Of a stretch of 6,184 nt of DNA, positions 1 through 6,184 are shown piece after piece. Below the pieces are notes generated by a model that was given only the letters and a program-made list of their open reading frames with translations, was not told where the DNA came from and ran no database searches. Position 1 is the stretch's first letter. Every line of letters starts with the position of its first letter. Source of the stretch: an uncultured Lachnospiraceae bacterium (GTDB lineage Bacteria > Bacillota > Clostridia > Lachnospirales > Lachnospiraceae); assembly GCA_947177465.1 (NCBI GenBank), contig CAMWUP010000131.1, positions 1 through 6,184 on the forward strand, read 5' to 3'. A program made the position numbers and the translations under genes.

Positions 1-2
1 GG

Positions 3-254
3 ATTTATACATATCAGCTACTTAATTTTTGCAAGGAAGCACTTTCTGTAATGCACCTGCCCATCGGCACAATCTGCATAATTGAAAATGGAAGTCTTGT
101 CGAAATTGTAGATAAAGATAACAACAAAATATTCTGACTTTTACCGCAGGGCAACAAAATCTATGACCCGAAAAAGCGGCAGTACAAATGCAAATCCATT
201 CCCGCAACTTCTGATTTGACTGTTCCATATAATAACAGCTATACATCCAGATAA
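3..254 (+). pseudogene. Interrupted reading frame of unknown function, possible gene remnant (5' end outside window)
   Basis: One frame is open from the left edge to a TGA at 135-137, then continues in the same frame from 138 to a TAA at 252-254. Both halves read like ordinary soluble protein: the first ends VEIVDKDNNKIF, the second starts LLPQGNKIYDPKKRQYKCK and ends NNSYTSR. Reading the TGA as a mutated Trp codon (TGG) would give one continuous C-terminal segment of about 83 residues. An ATG at 51 has a loose AAGGAAG about 11 bases upstream, so a 28-residue small ORF (51-137) is an alternative. The stretch is much more AT-rich than its neighbours, and its end overlaps the last 16 bases of the convergent DegV gene. 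I do not recognise the family. Either a decayed gene or the 3' end of a real gene with a sequencing error would fit. Confidence 0.3.
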
Positions 255-1102
255 AACAGTACGCCCAGTGTGCCGGGACCGCAATGGCTGGAAATGACGC
301 CGCCTGCGCGGGTGGTATAAACAGCGTCAAAATGGTTCAGGCTTTTTAAGTACTCACGCACGGCTTCGGTGATGTCGTCATCGCAGCCGGAGTGGGTAAT
401 AAACACACAGGACTTGTCCGCATGAAGTAACTGTGGTTCCAAATCCTTTGCATATTTCAGAATAACGGATTTTAAGCTTCCCCTGTATTTTTTTGCCACG
501 TTCATGGCGCCGTCCGTCACTACGATTTCGGGCTTTAGCTTGAGTGTGTTGGCGAGCAGTGCCGTGACGGAGCTGCAGCGTCCGCCTCTTGCGAGATAGG
601 TTAAGGTATCCACCACAAAGCTGGCGCGTACATCTTTTCTGCGTGCTTCTACTAGTGTGACAATTTCTGCCGCGCTTTTTCCTTCTTTGGCAAGGCGGGC
701 GGCATACAATACCTGAAGCCCGATGCCGGTGGAGAGGTTCATGGAGTCGATGACATGGATTGTAGCAGTGTTCGCAGCATCTATATTTTCTCCAATCATG
801 CGGATGACGTTGCAGGTAGTGCTCATCTGCGTGGAAATACCGAAAAAGATAATGTCATTTCCAGCATCGATGAAAGGCTTTAGAATTTCTTCTGCTTTCT
901 CAAAAGTAACCGCAGCCGTTTTTGGCGTAGTGCGGTTTTTGTCCGCCCAGTCAAAAATTTCCTCCGGTGTGACTTCAATTTTGTCATAATAGCTTTTCTC
1001 ACCCATGATGATACACAGGGGGATGATGCTGATGTCGTATTTTTTAATCAGTTCCTGAGACAAATCGCAGGTGCTGTCTGCTACAATTTTAATGTTGCTC
1101 AT
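239..1102 (-). CDS. DegV family fatty-acid-binding protein (FakB-like)
   Basis: Complete 287-residue protein, the usual length for the DegV family. These cytoplasmic proteins hold one fatty acid in a buried tunnel and present its carboxylate to the kinase FakA, which makes acyl-phosphate for phospholipid synthesis. Visible family hallmarks, in order: the N-terminal ADSTCDLS (residues 8-15), TTPKTAAVT (58-66), the mid-protein ISTQMSTTCN (89-98), VIDSMNLSTGIG (117-128), the strongly conserved DTLTYLARGGR (165-175) followed by LKPEIVVTDG (189-198), ITHSG (235-239), and the C-terminal SSHCGPGTLGV (271-281). The ATG at 1102 is supported by an AAAGGA ribosome binding site (1109-1114) six bases upstream and by a consensus promoter 58 bases upstream. 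No FakA gene is in the window, and the gene appears to be transcribed alone, divergently from the GH31 gene. Clostridia carry several DegV paralogues, so the acyl specificity cannot be told. No clear terminator was seen downstream. Confidence 0.95.
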   Translation of the reverse strand: MSNIKIVADSTCDLSQELIKKYDISIIPLCIIMGEKSYYDKIEVTPEEIFDWADKNRTTPKTAAVTFEKAEEILKPFIDAGNDIIFFGISTQMSTTCNVIRMIGENIDAANTATIHVIDSMNLSTGIGLQVLYAARLAKEGKSAAEIVTLVEARRKDVRASFVVDTLTYLARGGRCSSVTALLANTLKLKPEIVVTDGAMNVAKKYRGSLKSVILKYAKDLEPQLLHADKSCVFITHSGCDDDITEAVREYLKSLNHFDAVYTTRAGGVISSHCGPGTLGVLFYLDV

Positions 1103-1108
1103 GAGTTT

Positions 1109-1114
1109 TCCTTT
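1109..1114 (-). promoter_or_regulatory. Ribosome binding site of the DegV gene
   Basis: The minus strand reads AAAGGA six bases before the ATG at 1102. This fits a Firmicutes Shine-Dalgarno site and fixes the DegV start. Confidence 0.75.
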
Positions 1115-1159
1115 CTACGCCGGGGTTACGGGCAGCGCGGCTTTCGGCAATTTAGTTTG

Positions 1160-1188
1160 ATTATATAGGCGCGAATTTCTCTTGTCAA
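1160..1188 (-). promoter_or_regulatory. Sigma-A promoter of the DegV gene (perfect -35 and -10)
   Basis: Reading the minus strand, TTGACA (1188-1183) and TATAAT (1165-1160) are both exact consensus hexamers separated by exactly 17 bases. Transcription should begin near position 1153, giving a leader of about 50 bases before the DegV ATG. Such a consensus match predicts strong, largely constitutive expression unless a repressor covers it. The -35 hexamer overlaps a candidate -35 for the opposite direction. Confidence 0.85.
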
Positions 1189-1209
1189 TCGGTTCTTTAC
1201 ACATATTAT
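1182..1209 (+). promoter_or_regulatory. Candidate promoter P1 of the GH31 gene, overlapping the DegV promoter
   Basis: The plus strand has TTGTCA (1182-1187, five of six matches to TTGACA), a 16-base spacer, and TATTAT (1204-1209, five of six matches to TATAAT). Transcription would start near 1216 and give a leader of about 136 bases. Its -35 shares bases 1183-1187 with the DegV -35 on the other strand, because TTGTCAA and its complement TTGACAA both resemble a -35. The -10 lies inside a small palindrome, ACATA-T-TATGT (1201-1211), which could be an operator half or chance. Confidence 0.45.
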
Positions 1210-1261
1210 GTATATTGCAAACTATCGAAAAATAGGGGTTCCGCAGCGCCTTTTTTTCCGT

Positions 1262-1267
1262 TATAAT
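1262..1267 (+). promoter_or_regulatory. Candidate -10 box P2 of the GH31 gene
   Basis: An exact TATAAT lies 84 bases before the GH31 ATG. At 17 bases upstream the sequence is TTCCGC (1239-1244), which matches the -35 consensus at only two of six positions, and no TGn extended -10 precedes it. It could therefore be an activator-dependent promoter, or a chance match. Use of P2 would give a leader of about 78 bases. Confidence 0.4.
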
Positions 1268-1338
1268 AGACAAAACGAACGGCGTGCAAAAAGCAGCGGT
1301 ATGAGCGGGCAAATGTGTCGGCAGCCTTTCAGAATGAG

Positions 1339-1347
1339 AAGGAGGAG
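1339..1347 (+). promoter_or_regulatory. Ribosome binding site of the GH31 gene
   Basis: AAGGAGGAG contains the full AGGAGG anti-16S core (1340-1345), six bases before the ATG at 1352 and nine before the ATG at 1355. It decides the start: the reading frame is open a further 48 codons upstream, but that part runs through the promoter region and has no ribosome binding site. Confidence 0.9.
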
Positions 1348-1351
1348 TAAA

Positions 1352-3418
1352 ATGATGGTCAGACAGGAAGGAAACCGGATTGTGATAGAAGAGGGCGTTT
1401 CGCAGGTCTGGATTGAGTGCTGGGGGGAGGATTCCCTGCGTGTGCGGATGACAGCGGAACCTGTGATGGACGGGAATGAATGGGCGTTGTGCGAGCCGGT
1501 AAAGGCGGTGACACCCGTGATTACGTTTGTGGAAATCGACACGACGGACCCGTGGTATAAGGGCGAGGAATGGGTAAAATACCACCAAAAGGGGACGGTT
1601 ACGACGCTCCAAAACGGAAAGATAACGGCGCGGGTAAGTCCGGAGGGGTGGATAAGCTTTTTGAATGATAAGGGAGAAATCCTGACGGAAGAGTATTGGC
1701 GCAATCGCAATCGTATCAACCGCTACTGCGTGCCGCTGCGGGTGGATGCAAGGGAGCTGAAGCCGATAAAGGGAAGCAGCGATTATGAGCTGACGGCACG
1801 CTTTGAGGCGTATGACGATGAAAAAATATTTGGCATGGGGCAGTACCAGGAAAAGCATCTGAATAAAAAGGGTGCGGTCTTAGAACTGGCGCATCGGAAT
1901 TCACAGGCAAGCGTGCCTTTCTTTGTGTCAAGCAGGGGATATGGATTTTTCTGGAACAATCCTGCAATCGGAACAGCAAGCTTTGGCATGAACAAAACTG
2001 AGTGGTATGCAAAGAGCACCAAAAAGCTGGATTATTTTATCACGGCAGGAGATACGCCGGCGGATATCGAGCGCAATTACAGCGCGGCAACAGGGCGCAC
2101 GCCTATGATGCCGGAATTTGGACTGGGTTACTGGCAGTGTAAGCTGCGCTACCGCAATCAGGACGAGCTTCTTGCCGTTGCAAGAGAACACAAGCGCAGA
2201 GGACTGCCCATGGACGCTATCGTGGTGGATTTTTTCCATTGGACCATGCAGGGAGAGTTCAAATTTGAACCCCGTGACTGGCCGGATCCGGAAGCCATGG
2301 TAAAGGAATTAAAGGAGCTCGGTATTGAGACGGTGGTTTCCGTCTGGCCTACGATTGATGAGCGGAGCGAGAATTTTGGCGAGATGAACAGTAAGGGCTA
2401 TCTGGTGCGCGCGGACAGAGGGAATGTCAACCATATGACATGGATGGGCAATACCGTATTTTACGATGCGACCCATCCCGGCGCGCAGAGATTTGTCTGG
2501 GAAAAGTGTAAGGAAAATTACTATAAAAAGGGAATCCGCATCTTTTGGCTTGACGAGGCGGAACCGGAGTACGGACCTTACGATTTTGACAACTACCGCT
2601 ATTATGCAGGACCGGCGCTCCAGTGTACCAATATTTATCCGCTTATGTATGCGAAGGGCTTTTCTGACGGGCTGAAGGCAGAAGGCGAAAAAGACATTCT
2701 GTCGCTGGTGCGCTGCGCATGGGCGGGAAGCCAGAAGTATGGCGTGCTGACATGGTCCGGCGACATTCATTCTTCCTTTAGGGCAATGCGGGAGCAGCTT
2801 CAGGCAGGATTGAATATGGGAATGGCGGGAATTCCGTGGTGGACCTCCGATATCGGCGGCTTTGTCGGTGGCGATATCAGCGACCCGTATTTCAAAGAGC
2901 TTTTGGTCAGATGGTTTGCATGGGGCGCTTTCTGTCCCGTATTTCGTATGCATGGAGAGCGTTCCCCATGGTATGAGCGGGAGCAGGAGTTTATCAATAA
3001 TGTGCGCCAGCTTACCTCCGGACAGGACAATGAGGTCTGGAGCTTTGGCGAGGACAATTATGAAATATTAAAGAAATATCTGTTTGTGAGAGAAAGACTG
3101 CGCCCTTATATCAGAGAGTGTATGAAGCAGGCAAGTGAGACGGGAGCGCCTGTTATGCGTCCCATGTTCTTTGATTTTCCTGAGGATAAAATCTGCTGGG
3201 AGACGGAGGATCAGTATATGTTTGGTCCTGACCTTTTGGTGGCGCCGGTTATGGAAATGGGGATGCGGGAGAGAAGCGTGTACCTGCCCGCCGGTCTGTC
3301 ATGGACGGAAGCTGCGACGGGAAAGCAGTATGCGGGCGGTGAAAGAATCACGGTGGAGGCGCCGCTCGATATCCTTCCCGTATTTGTACGGGAAGGAAAG
3401 CGTATTGAAGTTTATTGA
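1352..3418 (+). CDS. Glycoside hydrolase family 31 alpha-glycosidase (alpha-glucosidase/alpha-xylosidase type), cytoplasmic
   Basis: Complete 688-residue enzyme from the ATG chosen by the AGGAGG site; a second in-frame ATG follows directly. GH31 enzymes remove terminal alpha-linked sugars by a retaining double-displacement mechanism. Residues 1-240 form the N-terminal beta-sandwich, with FGMGQYQEKHL (160-170) and SVPFFVSSRGYGFFWNNP (187-204). The (beta/alpha)8 barrel starts around MPEFGLGYWQCK (253-264). The catalytic nucleophile is Asp401 in FWLDEAEPEYG, and the acid/base is Asp471 in TWSGD. GIPWWTSDIGGF (493-504), FRMHGER (531-537) and MRPMFFDFP (602-610) are further conserved barrel and active-site segments. 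A beta-domain with the typical LPVFVREG (675-682) closes the protein. No signal peptide or membrane segment is visible, so the substrate is probably an imported oligosaccharide. The FHW segment (295-297) and WLDEAEPE resemble alpha-xylosidase-type members, but alpha-glucosidase or another alpha-glycosidase is equally possible. It stands alone, without a transporter or regulator beside it. Confidence 0.95.
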   Translation: MMVRQEGNRIVIEEGVSQVWIECWGEDSLRVRMTAEPVMDGNEWALCEPVKAVTPVITFVEIDTTDPWYKGEEWVKYHQKGTVTTLQNGKITARVSPEGWISFLNDKGEILTEEYWRNRNRINRYCVPLRVDARELKPIKGSSDYELTARFEAYDDEKIFGMGQYQEKHLNKKGAVLELAHRNSQASVPFFVSSRGYGFFWNNPAIGTASFGMNKTEWYAKSTKKLDYFITAGDTPADIERNYSAATGRTPMMPEFGLGYWQCKLRYRNQDELLAVAREHKRRGLPMDAIVVDFFHWTMQGEFKFEPRDWPDPEAMVKELKELGIETVVSVWPTIDERSENFGEMNSKGYLVRADRGNVNHMTWMGNTVFYDATHPGAQRFVWEKCKENYYKKGIRIFWLDEAEPEYGPYDFDNYRYYAGPALQCTNIYPLMYAKGFSDGLKAEGEKDILSLVRCAWAGSQKYGVLTWSGDIHSSFRAMREQLQAGLNMGMAGIPWWTSDIGGFVGGDISDPYFKELLVRWFAWGAFCPVFRMHGERSPWYEREQEFINNVRQLTSGQDNEVWSFGEDNYEILKKYLFVRERLRPYIRECMKQASETGAPVMRPMFFDFPEDKICWETEDQYMFGPDLLVAPVMEMGMRERSVYLPAGLSWTEAATGKQYAGGERITVEAPLDILPVFVREGKRIEVY
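3372..3397. repeat. Perfect 11-bp inverted repeat with 4-base loop (possible transcript-end hairpin)
   Basis: TCCTTCCCGTA (3372-3382), loop TTTG (3383-3386), TACGGGAAGGA (3387-3397). The arms are exactly complementary. The hairpin sits inside GH31 codons for LPVFVREG and ends 19 bases before the stop codon. Seen from the convergent gene it lies 48-73 bases past the stop. Neither strand has a T-run after it, so it is not a canonical intrinsic terminator, but it is the only strong hairpin at the convergent junction. It could stabilise 3' ends, aid Rho-type termination, or simply follow from codon choice in a conserved motif. Confidence 0.5.
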
Positions 3419-3444
3419 AAGCCAGACGGAAAATTGGCATCTCA

Positions 3445-6184
3445 TCAGCCATATATCAGCACCCAGCTATCCAGCCAGCGCAAGAGCTTGTCAACATAGG
3501 AGATGCTGACAGTCTGACCGGACAGAACCGGATAGAACATAAGGAAGAGCCATACGGAGGCGGCGGCATACAGACCGAACGCCATCCGGTAGCTTCCTTC
3601 GTTCATCCGGTCTTTTCTTTGTTTTGCGGCGTACACAATCATAAGAATGACGAATGGTACACTGGGAAAATAGTGGTAAATAAAGGTAAGCCGCGGCACC
3701 AGGCACCAGGGCAGATACTGCGCCAGATAGCCAATACAGAGACCGGCTGCCGTTCTGTCTTTTTTGAAAAGGGCATAATAGGCAACATAGAAGAATACCG
3801 GAATCCCGACCCACCATACAAGCGGATTGCCGAAAGCACTGATGCCTTGTCTTGTGCTGCCACCGATAATGCCTGAATAATAGAATATTGGGCGTATCAT
3901 GGTGGGCCATTCATACCAGGGGGAAGCATAGGCGTGTGTGGCTTCCAGATTGGCGTGATAGCTCAGCATGGAAATTTGATTATTCCACATTTTGGAGAAC
4001 AGTCCGGTGTGTCTGCTGACAAACGGTATATAGGAGAGTACATAAATGGCCGCGGGAACCAGTACGAAAAATACAATACAGAATAGAATCGTTTTTCGTG
4101 TATGGGGCGCAAAGCTGCGTATTATCCTCCTGTGGGTAATTCCGTTGGATATGCCATCGGGTTCGTTTTTGGCATAGCGGTACTCGCGGTAGCGCCGGTA
4201 CAAAGTGGCAAAAAACAGGATGGCAAGTCCTGCGCCGGCGTAAATTCCCGTCCACTTGCAGGCGATGCCAAGCCCCATGGAAATGCCGCAGGCGCCGAGA
4301 GGCAGCAGGGTTTTGACAAGCGAAGTATCATAAAAGCTCATTCTGCAGTAGCGGTACATAAAATAATACATTAGCAGAATGAAGAAGGTGACAAAGACGT
4401 CTATGGTGGCAACCCTTGTCTGGGTGAAATGCATAAAGTCGACGGCAAACAAGAGGCAGGCAAGTCCTGCAAGAGGGCGTTCCTTTGTGATGCCGCGTGC
4501 TATCAGGTAAATAAGGGGCAGCATAAGGATGCCTAAGAGGGTCCCCATAATACGCCAGCCGAAAGGCGTCATACCGAAGAGTGAAATGCCGATGGACATG
4601 ATGCCTTTGCCCAAAGGCGGATGGGTCGTCTCATAAGTGGGAAGCCCGTGCAGAAATTCATAGGCTGTCCGTGCGTGATAGATTTCGTCAAAATAAGTTC
4701 CGTTGCGAAAGCTTGCAGCCTGCGGGAACAAATCGCCTTCGTCAAACAGCTCGTGATAGTCGGGAGCATTGAATGGCATAAAAGCGTTCTCATCTGCGTC
4801 AACCAGCTTCAGCTCCATGATAGACGCTTTGTCCGACAGGCAGGTGATTTTAATATAGCGGCTGTTGTTTGGCAGGGCAGTAGAATCCCAGCGGAATACG
4901 GAGGTCATATAGAACTGCTCCAAGTCCTCTACGGTGTGCCATTCGTCATTCGCATTTTCCTTTACTTCAAGTGCAAACTGGCGGTGGTCATAGCAGCCGT
5001 TGTACCAGTAAAGGCGTGATGGAAGCTTGTCTTCACCGGCATAGAGCGTGATGGAATCTCCCTGTTCCATCAGATATTCTGACTGTGGTGCGTGCATATC
5101 GCCCAAATCATACAGGGCAAAGCAAGCATAGACGGCGGTAATGGAAAGCATGATGATAAAATCAGCCCAGATAAAAGGCAGCTTCTTTTCGGAAGGCATT
5201 GGCATATATTTTGGCGGTTTCGGCTCGTTTGTTTTTTCCCGACGCTTTGGCAGCGTGATGGGGGAAAAGGCAAAGCCGCCTCCCTTTATGCGGGTGCGCA
5301 GGACGTCGTACTGATAAAGCGTTCTGTAAAAGAGGAGGCCGCAGAGCACCATCAATGCGGAAATAATAAGGAAAAACGGTGATTTCCGGTTGTAGGTCTG
5401 CGGATTATAAAAGAAGAGAATATACGCCGTATTGTAAAAATGCAGTGCGGAAAATCCTGTAAAGCAGAGGAAAATTTCCTGTGCAGGTCTTTTGATATAG
5501 GCGAGCAGAAGCAGAATGAGAGCCGGAAACAGATAGCGCTCATGCATCCTGACGGAAAACAGGAACATGGAAACAATCAAAACGCCCGCAGAGGTAAAAT
5601 AGCGGGAAGGATTTCTTCTGTTTTTGAAGAAAAAATATGCAGAAAGCAGCACAATCAGGACAATGATGACGGGTCCCCACTGTTCATAAGTCAGAAATAA
5701 CAGCCGGTTTTCCTGTGATACCCAGTTCAGACCGAAAAAGCCCCACAGATTAAAGGCATTTACTGCAATATAAGGATAGGAACTGAGCGTGGAGGCATAC
5801 TGCGTGATAACTGTTCCGAGCTCGAAGGGCATACAGAGCAGAACCATGCAGAAAATAACACATAGTCCGGAGAAAAGGTTGTGGAAAAAGTACCGCACGG
5901 AAAAACGGTTGAGAAAAACATGCTCTACAATGCCGTAAATCAATACGGGGGTAAACACAAGCGTCTGCGGCTTGAGCAGCACACCGGCGCCGAAGGCGAT
6001 GTAGGCGGGAACCATTTTTTCCTCAGTTAAGAACAGACACATTAAGACCACGCAGAGAGTAAAAACGGCGTCAACCTGTCCCCAGACGGAGGAATTTAAG
6101 AAAACAGCGGGATTGAACAGATACAGTGCGGAAAAAAGCACGGCACGCCCGTCGTCCATTGCCTTTTTGGTGATACGGTATACC
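3445..6184 (-). CDS. Large GT-C membrane glycosyltransferase: GT87/PIG-M-like half, beta-domain and PMT (GT39) half; N-terminus outside window
   Basis: The frame is open to the right edge. The first in-window ATG (6157-6159) is preceded by in-frame codons for VYRITKKA and has no ribosome binding site, so it is internal; 912 residues are visible. Counting that Met as 1: residues 1-285 are polytopic with NSSVWGQVDAVF (22-33), LKPQTLVFTP (62-71) and RMHERYLFP (204-212), as in GT87/PIG-M-like mannosyltransferases. A basic, Pro-rich linker (288-326) and one membrane helix (about 328-350) follow. Residues 355-460 are a soluble beta-rich, F5/8 C or galactose-binding-like segment. The PMT part then begins with the acidic pair D491-E492 in YFDEIYHARTAYEF, HPPLGK (513-518), FTQTRVATIDVF (578-589) and ACKWTGIY (633-640), and ends with a four-helix PMT C-terminal region containing SPWYEWP (746-752) and TFIYHYFPSVPF (825-836). 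It probably transfers a hexose from a polyprenyl-phosphate donor to a protein or glycan acceptor outside the membrane. Donor and acceptor are unknown. Confidence 0.9.
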   Translation of the reverse strand, partial: VYRITKKAMDDGRAVLFSALYLFNPAVFLNSSVWGQVDAVFTLCVVLMCLFLTEEKMVPAYIAFGAGVLLKPQTLVFTPVLIYGIVEHVFLNRFSVRYFFHNLFSGLCVIFCMVLLCMPFELGTVITQYASTLSSYPYIAVNAFNLWGFFGLNWVSQENRLLFLTYEQWGPVIIVLIVLLSAYFFFKNRRNPSRYFTSAGVLIVSMFLFSVRMHERYLFPALILLLLAYIKRPAQEIFLCFTGFSALHFYNTAYILFFYNPQTYNRKSPFFLIISALMVLCGLLFYRTLYQYDVLRTRIKGGGFAFSPITLPKRREKTNEPKPPKYMPMPSEKKLPFIWADFIIMLSITAVYACFALYDLGDMHAPQSEYLMEQGDSITLYAGEDKLPSRLYWYNGCYDHRQFALEVKENANDEWHTVEDLEQFYMTSVFRWDSTALPNNSRYIKITCLSDKASIMELKLVDADENAFMPFNAPDYHELFDEGDLFPQAASFRNGTYFDEIYHARTAYEFLHGLPTYETTHPPLGKGIMSIGISLFGMTPFGWRIMGTLLGILMLPLIYLIARGITKERPLAGLACLLFAVDFMHFTQTRVATIDVFVTFFILLMYYFMYRYCRMSFYDTSLVKTLLPLGACGISMGLGIACKWTGIYAGAGLAILFFATLYRRYREYRYAKNEPDGISNGITHRRIIRSFAPHTRKTILFCIVFFVLVPAAIYVLSYIPFVSRHTGLFSKMWNNQISMLSYHANLEATHAYASPWYEWPTMIRPIFYYSGIIGGSTRQGISAFGNPLVWWVGIPVFFYVAYYALFKKDRTAAGLCIGYLAQYLPWCLVPRLTFIYHYFPSVPFVILMIVYAAKQRKDRMNEGSYRMAFGLYAAASVWLFLMFYPVLSGQTVSISYVDKLLRWLDSWVLIYG

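Larger units (their letters stand above)
1103..1351. other. Divergent intergenic region between DegV and GH31 genes
   Basis: This 249-base region holds the DegV promoter and leader, the two candidate GH31 promoters and the GH31 ribosome binding site, all listed separately. Between P1 and P2 there is an A-rich stretch ending AGGGG (1228-1238) and a CC plus seven-T run (1249-1257). These could pair as a weak, mismatched terminator-like hairpin on the plus strand. I saw no recognisable riboswitch, T-box, catabolite-response element or small gene. Confidence 0.6.

Noticed and set aside
135..137. TGA as a selenocysteine codon
   Set aside because: No convincing SECIS-like hairpin follows the TGA, and the context KIF-(TGA)-LLPQ does not match a known redox motif. 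Trp loss or sequencing error is simpler.
22..330. Minus-strand ORF of 102 codons at the left edge
   Set aside because: It overlaps the 3' end of DegV in another frame, has a Cys/Phe-rich, low-plausibility composition and no ribosome binding site. The plus-strand frame in the same place looks more protein-like.
1208..1351. 48-codon N-terminal extension of the GH31 frame
   Set aside because: The extension overlaps promoter elements, has no ribosome binding site, and encodes an Arg-rich stretch unlike GH31 N-termini. The AGGAGG six bases before 1352 sets the start.
1115..1858. 247-codon minus-strand ORF opposite the start of GH31
   Set aside because: It is antisense to a well-supported GH31 coding region and crosses both the divergent promoter region and the DegV leader. 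Its His/Pro/Arg-rich composition is typical of a shadow frame.
3419..3444. Intrinsic terminator in the gap between the GH31 and PMT-like genes
   Set aside because: Only a 4-bp GCCA/TGGC pairing is present and there is no T-run on either strand.
3415..3876. 153-codon plus-strand ORF starting at a TTG over the GH31 stop
   Set aside because: It is wholly antisense to the conserved PMT C-terminal coding region and shows no recognisable family features.
6157..6159. ATG as the true start of the PMT-like gene
   Set aside because: The frame is open upstream to the window edge, no ribosome binding site precedes it, and the protein begins mid-way through a polytopic domain. The gene is truncated by the window.

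Overview
The window looks like a chromosomal segment of a Firmicute, most likely a Clostridia/Lachnospiraceae-type gut anaerobe. The reasons are strong AGGAGG-type ribosome binding sites, a consensus sigma-A promoter, a DegV-family fatty-acid-binding protein, a cytoplasmic GH31 glycosidase, and a large PMT-type membrane glycosyltransferase of a kind seen in this group. The taxonomic call is inference. No mobile element, tRNA, rRNA or CRISPR array was recognised.

Layout. Positions 1-254 are AT-rich (about 37-38 % G+C over the first 240 bases by hand count) and hold an interrupted plus-strand reading frame that looks like a gene remnant or the tail of a small unknown gene. Positions 239-1102 (minus strand) are a complete DegV-family gene. 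Positions 1103-1351 are a divergent promoter region: a perfect-consensus promoter drives degV leftward, and one or two candidate promoters drive the rightward gene. Positions 1352-3418 (plus strand) are a complete GH31 alpha-glycosidase gene. After a 26-base gap with no T-rich terminator, a convergent minus-strand gene runs from the window's right edge (6184) to 3445. It encodes the C-terminal 912 residues of a very large GT-C membrane protein: a GT87/PIG-M-like polytopic half, a beta-rich (F5/8 C or galactose-binding-like) extracytoplasmic domain, and a full PMT (GT39) catalytic half.

How the genes relate. The three main genes are transcribed separately (degV and GH31 divergently, GH31 and the PMT-like gene convergently), so nothing marks them as one operon or pathway. 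DegV proteins bind fatty acids for FakA kinase, the GH31 enzyme probably cleaves short alpha-linked oligosaccharides in the cytoplasm, and the PMT-like protein probably moves sugar from a polyprenyl-phosphate donor to an acceptor outside the membrane. The points most worth a second look are the three-part architecture of the PMT-like protein, the overlapping divergent -35 elements, a perfect 11-bp hairpin inside the last codons of the GH31 gene at the convergent junction, and the interrupted frame at the left edge.
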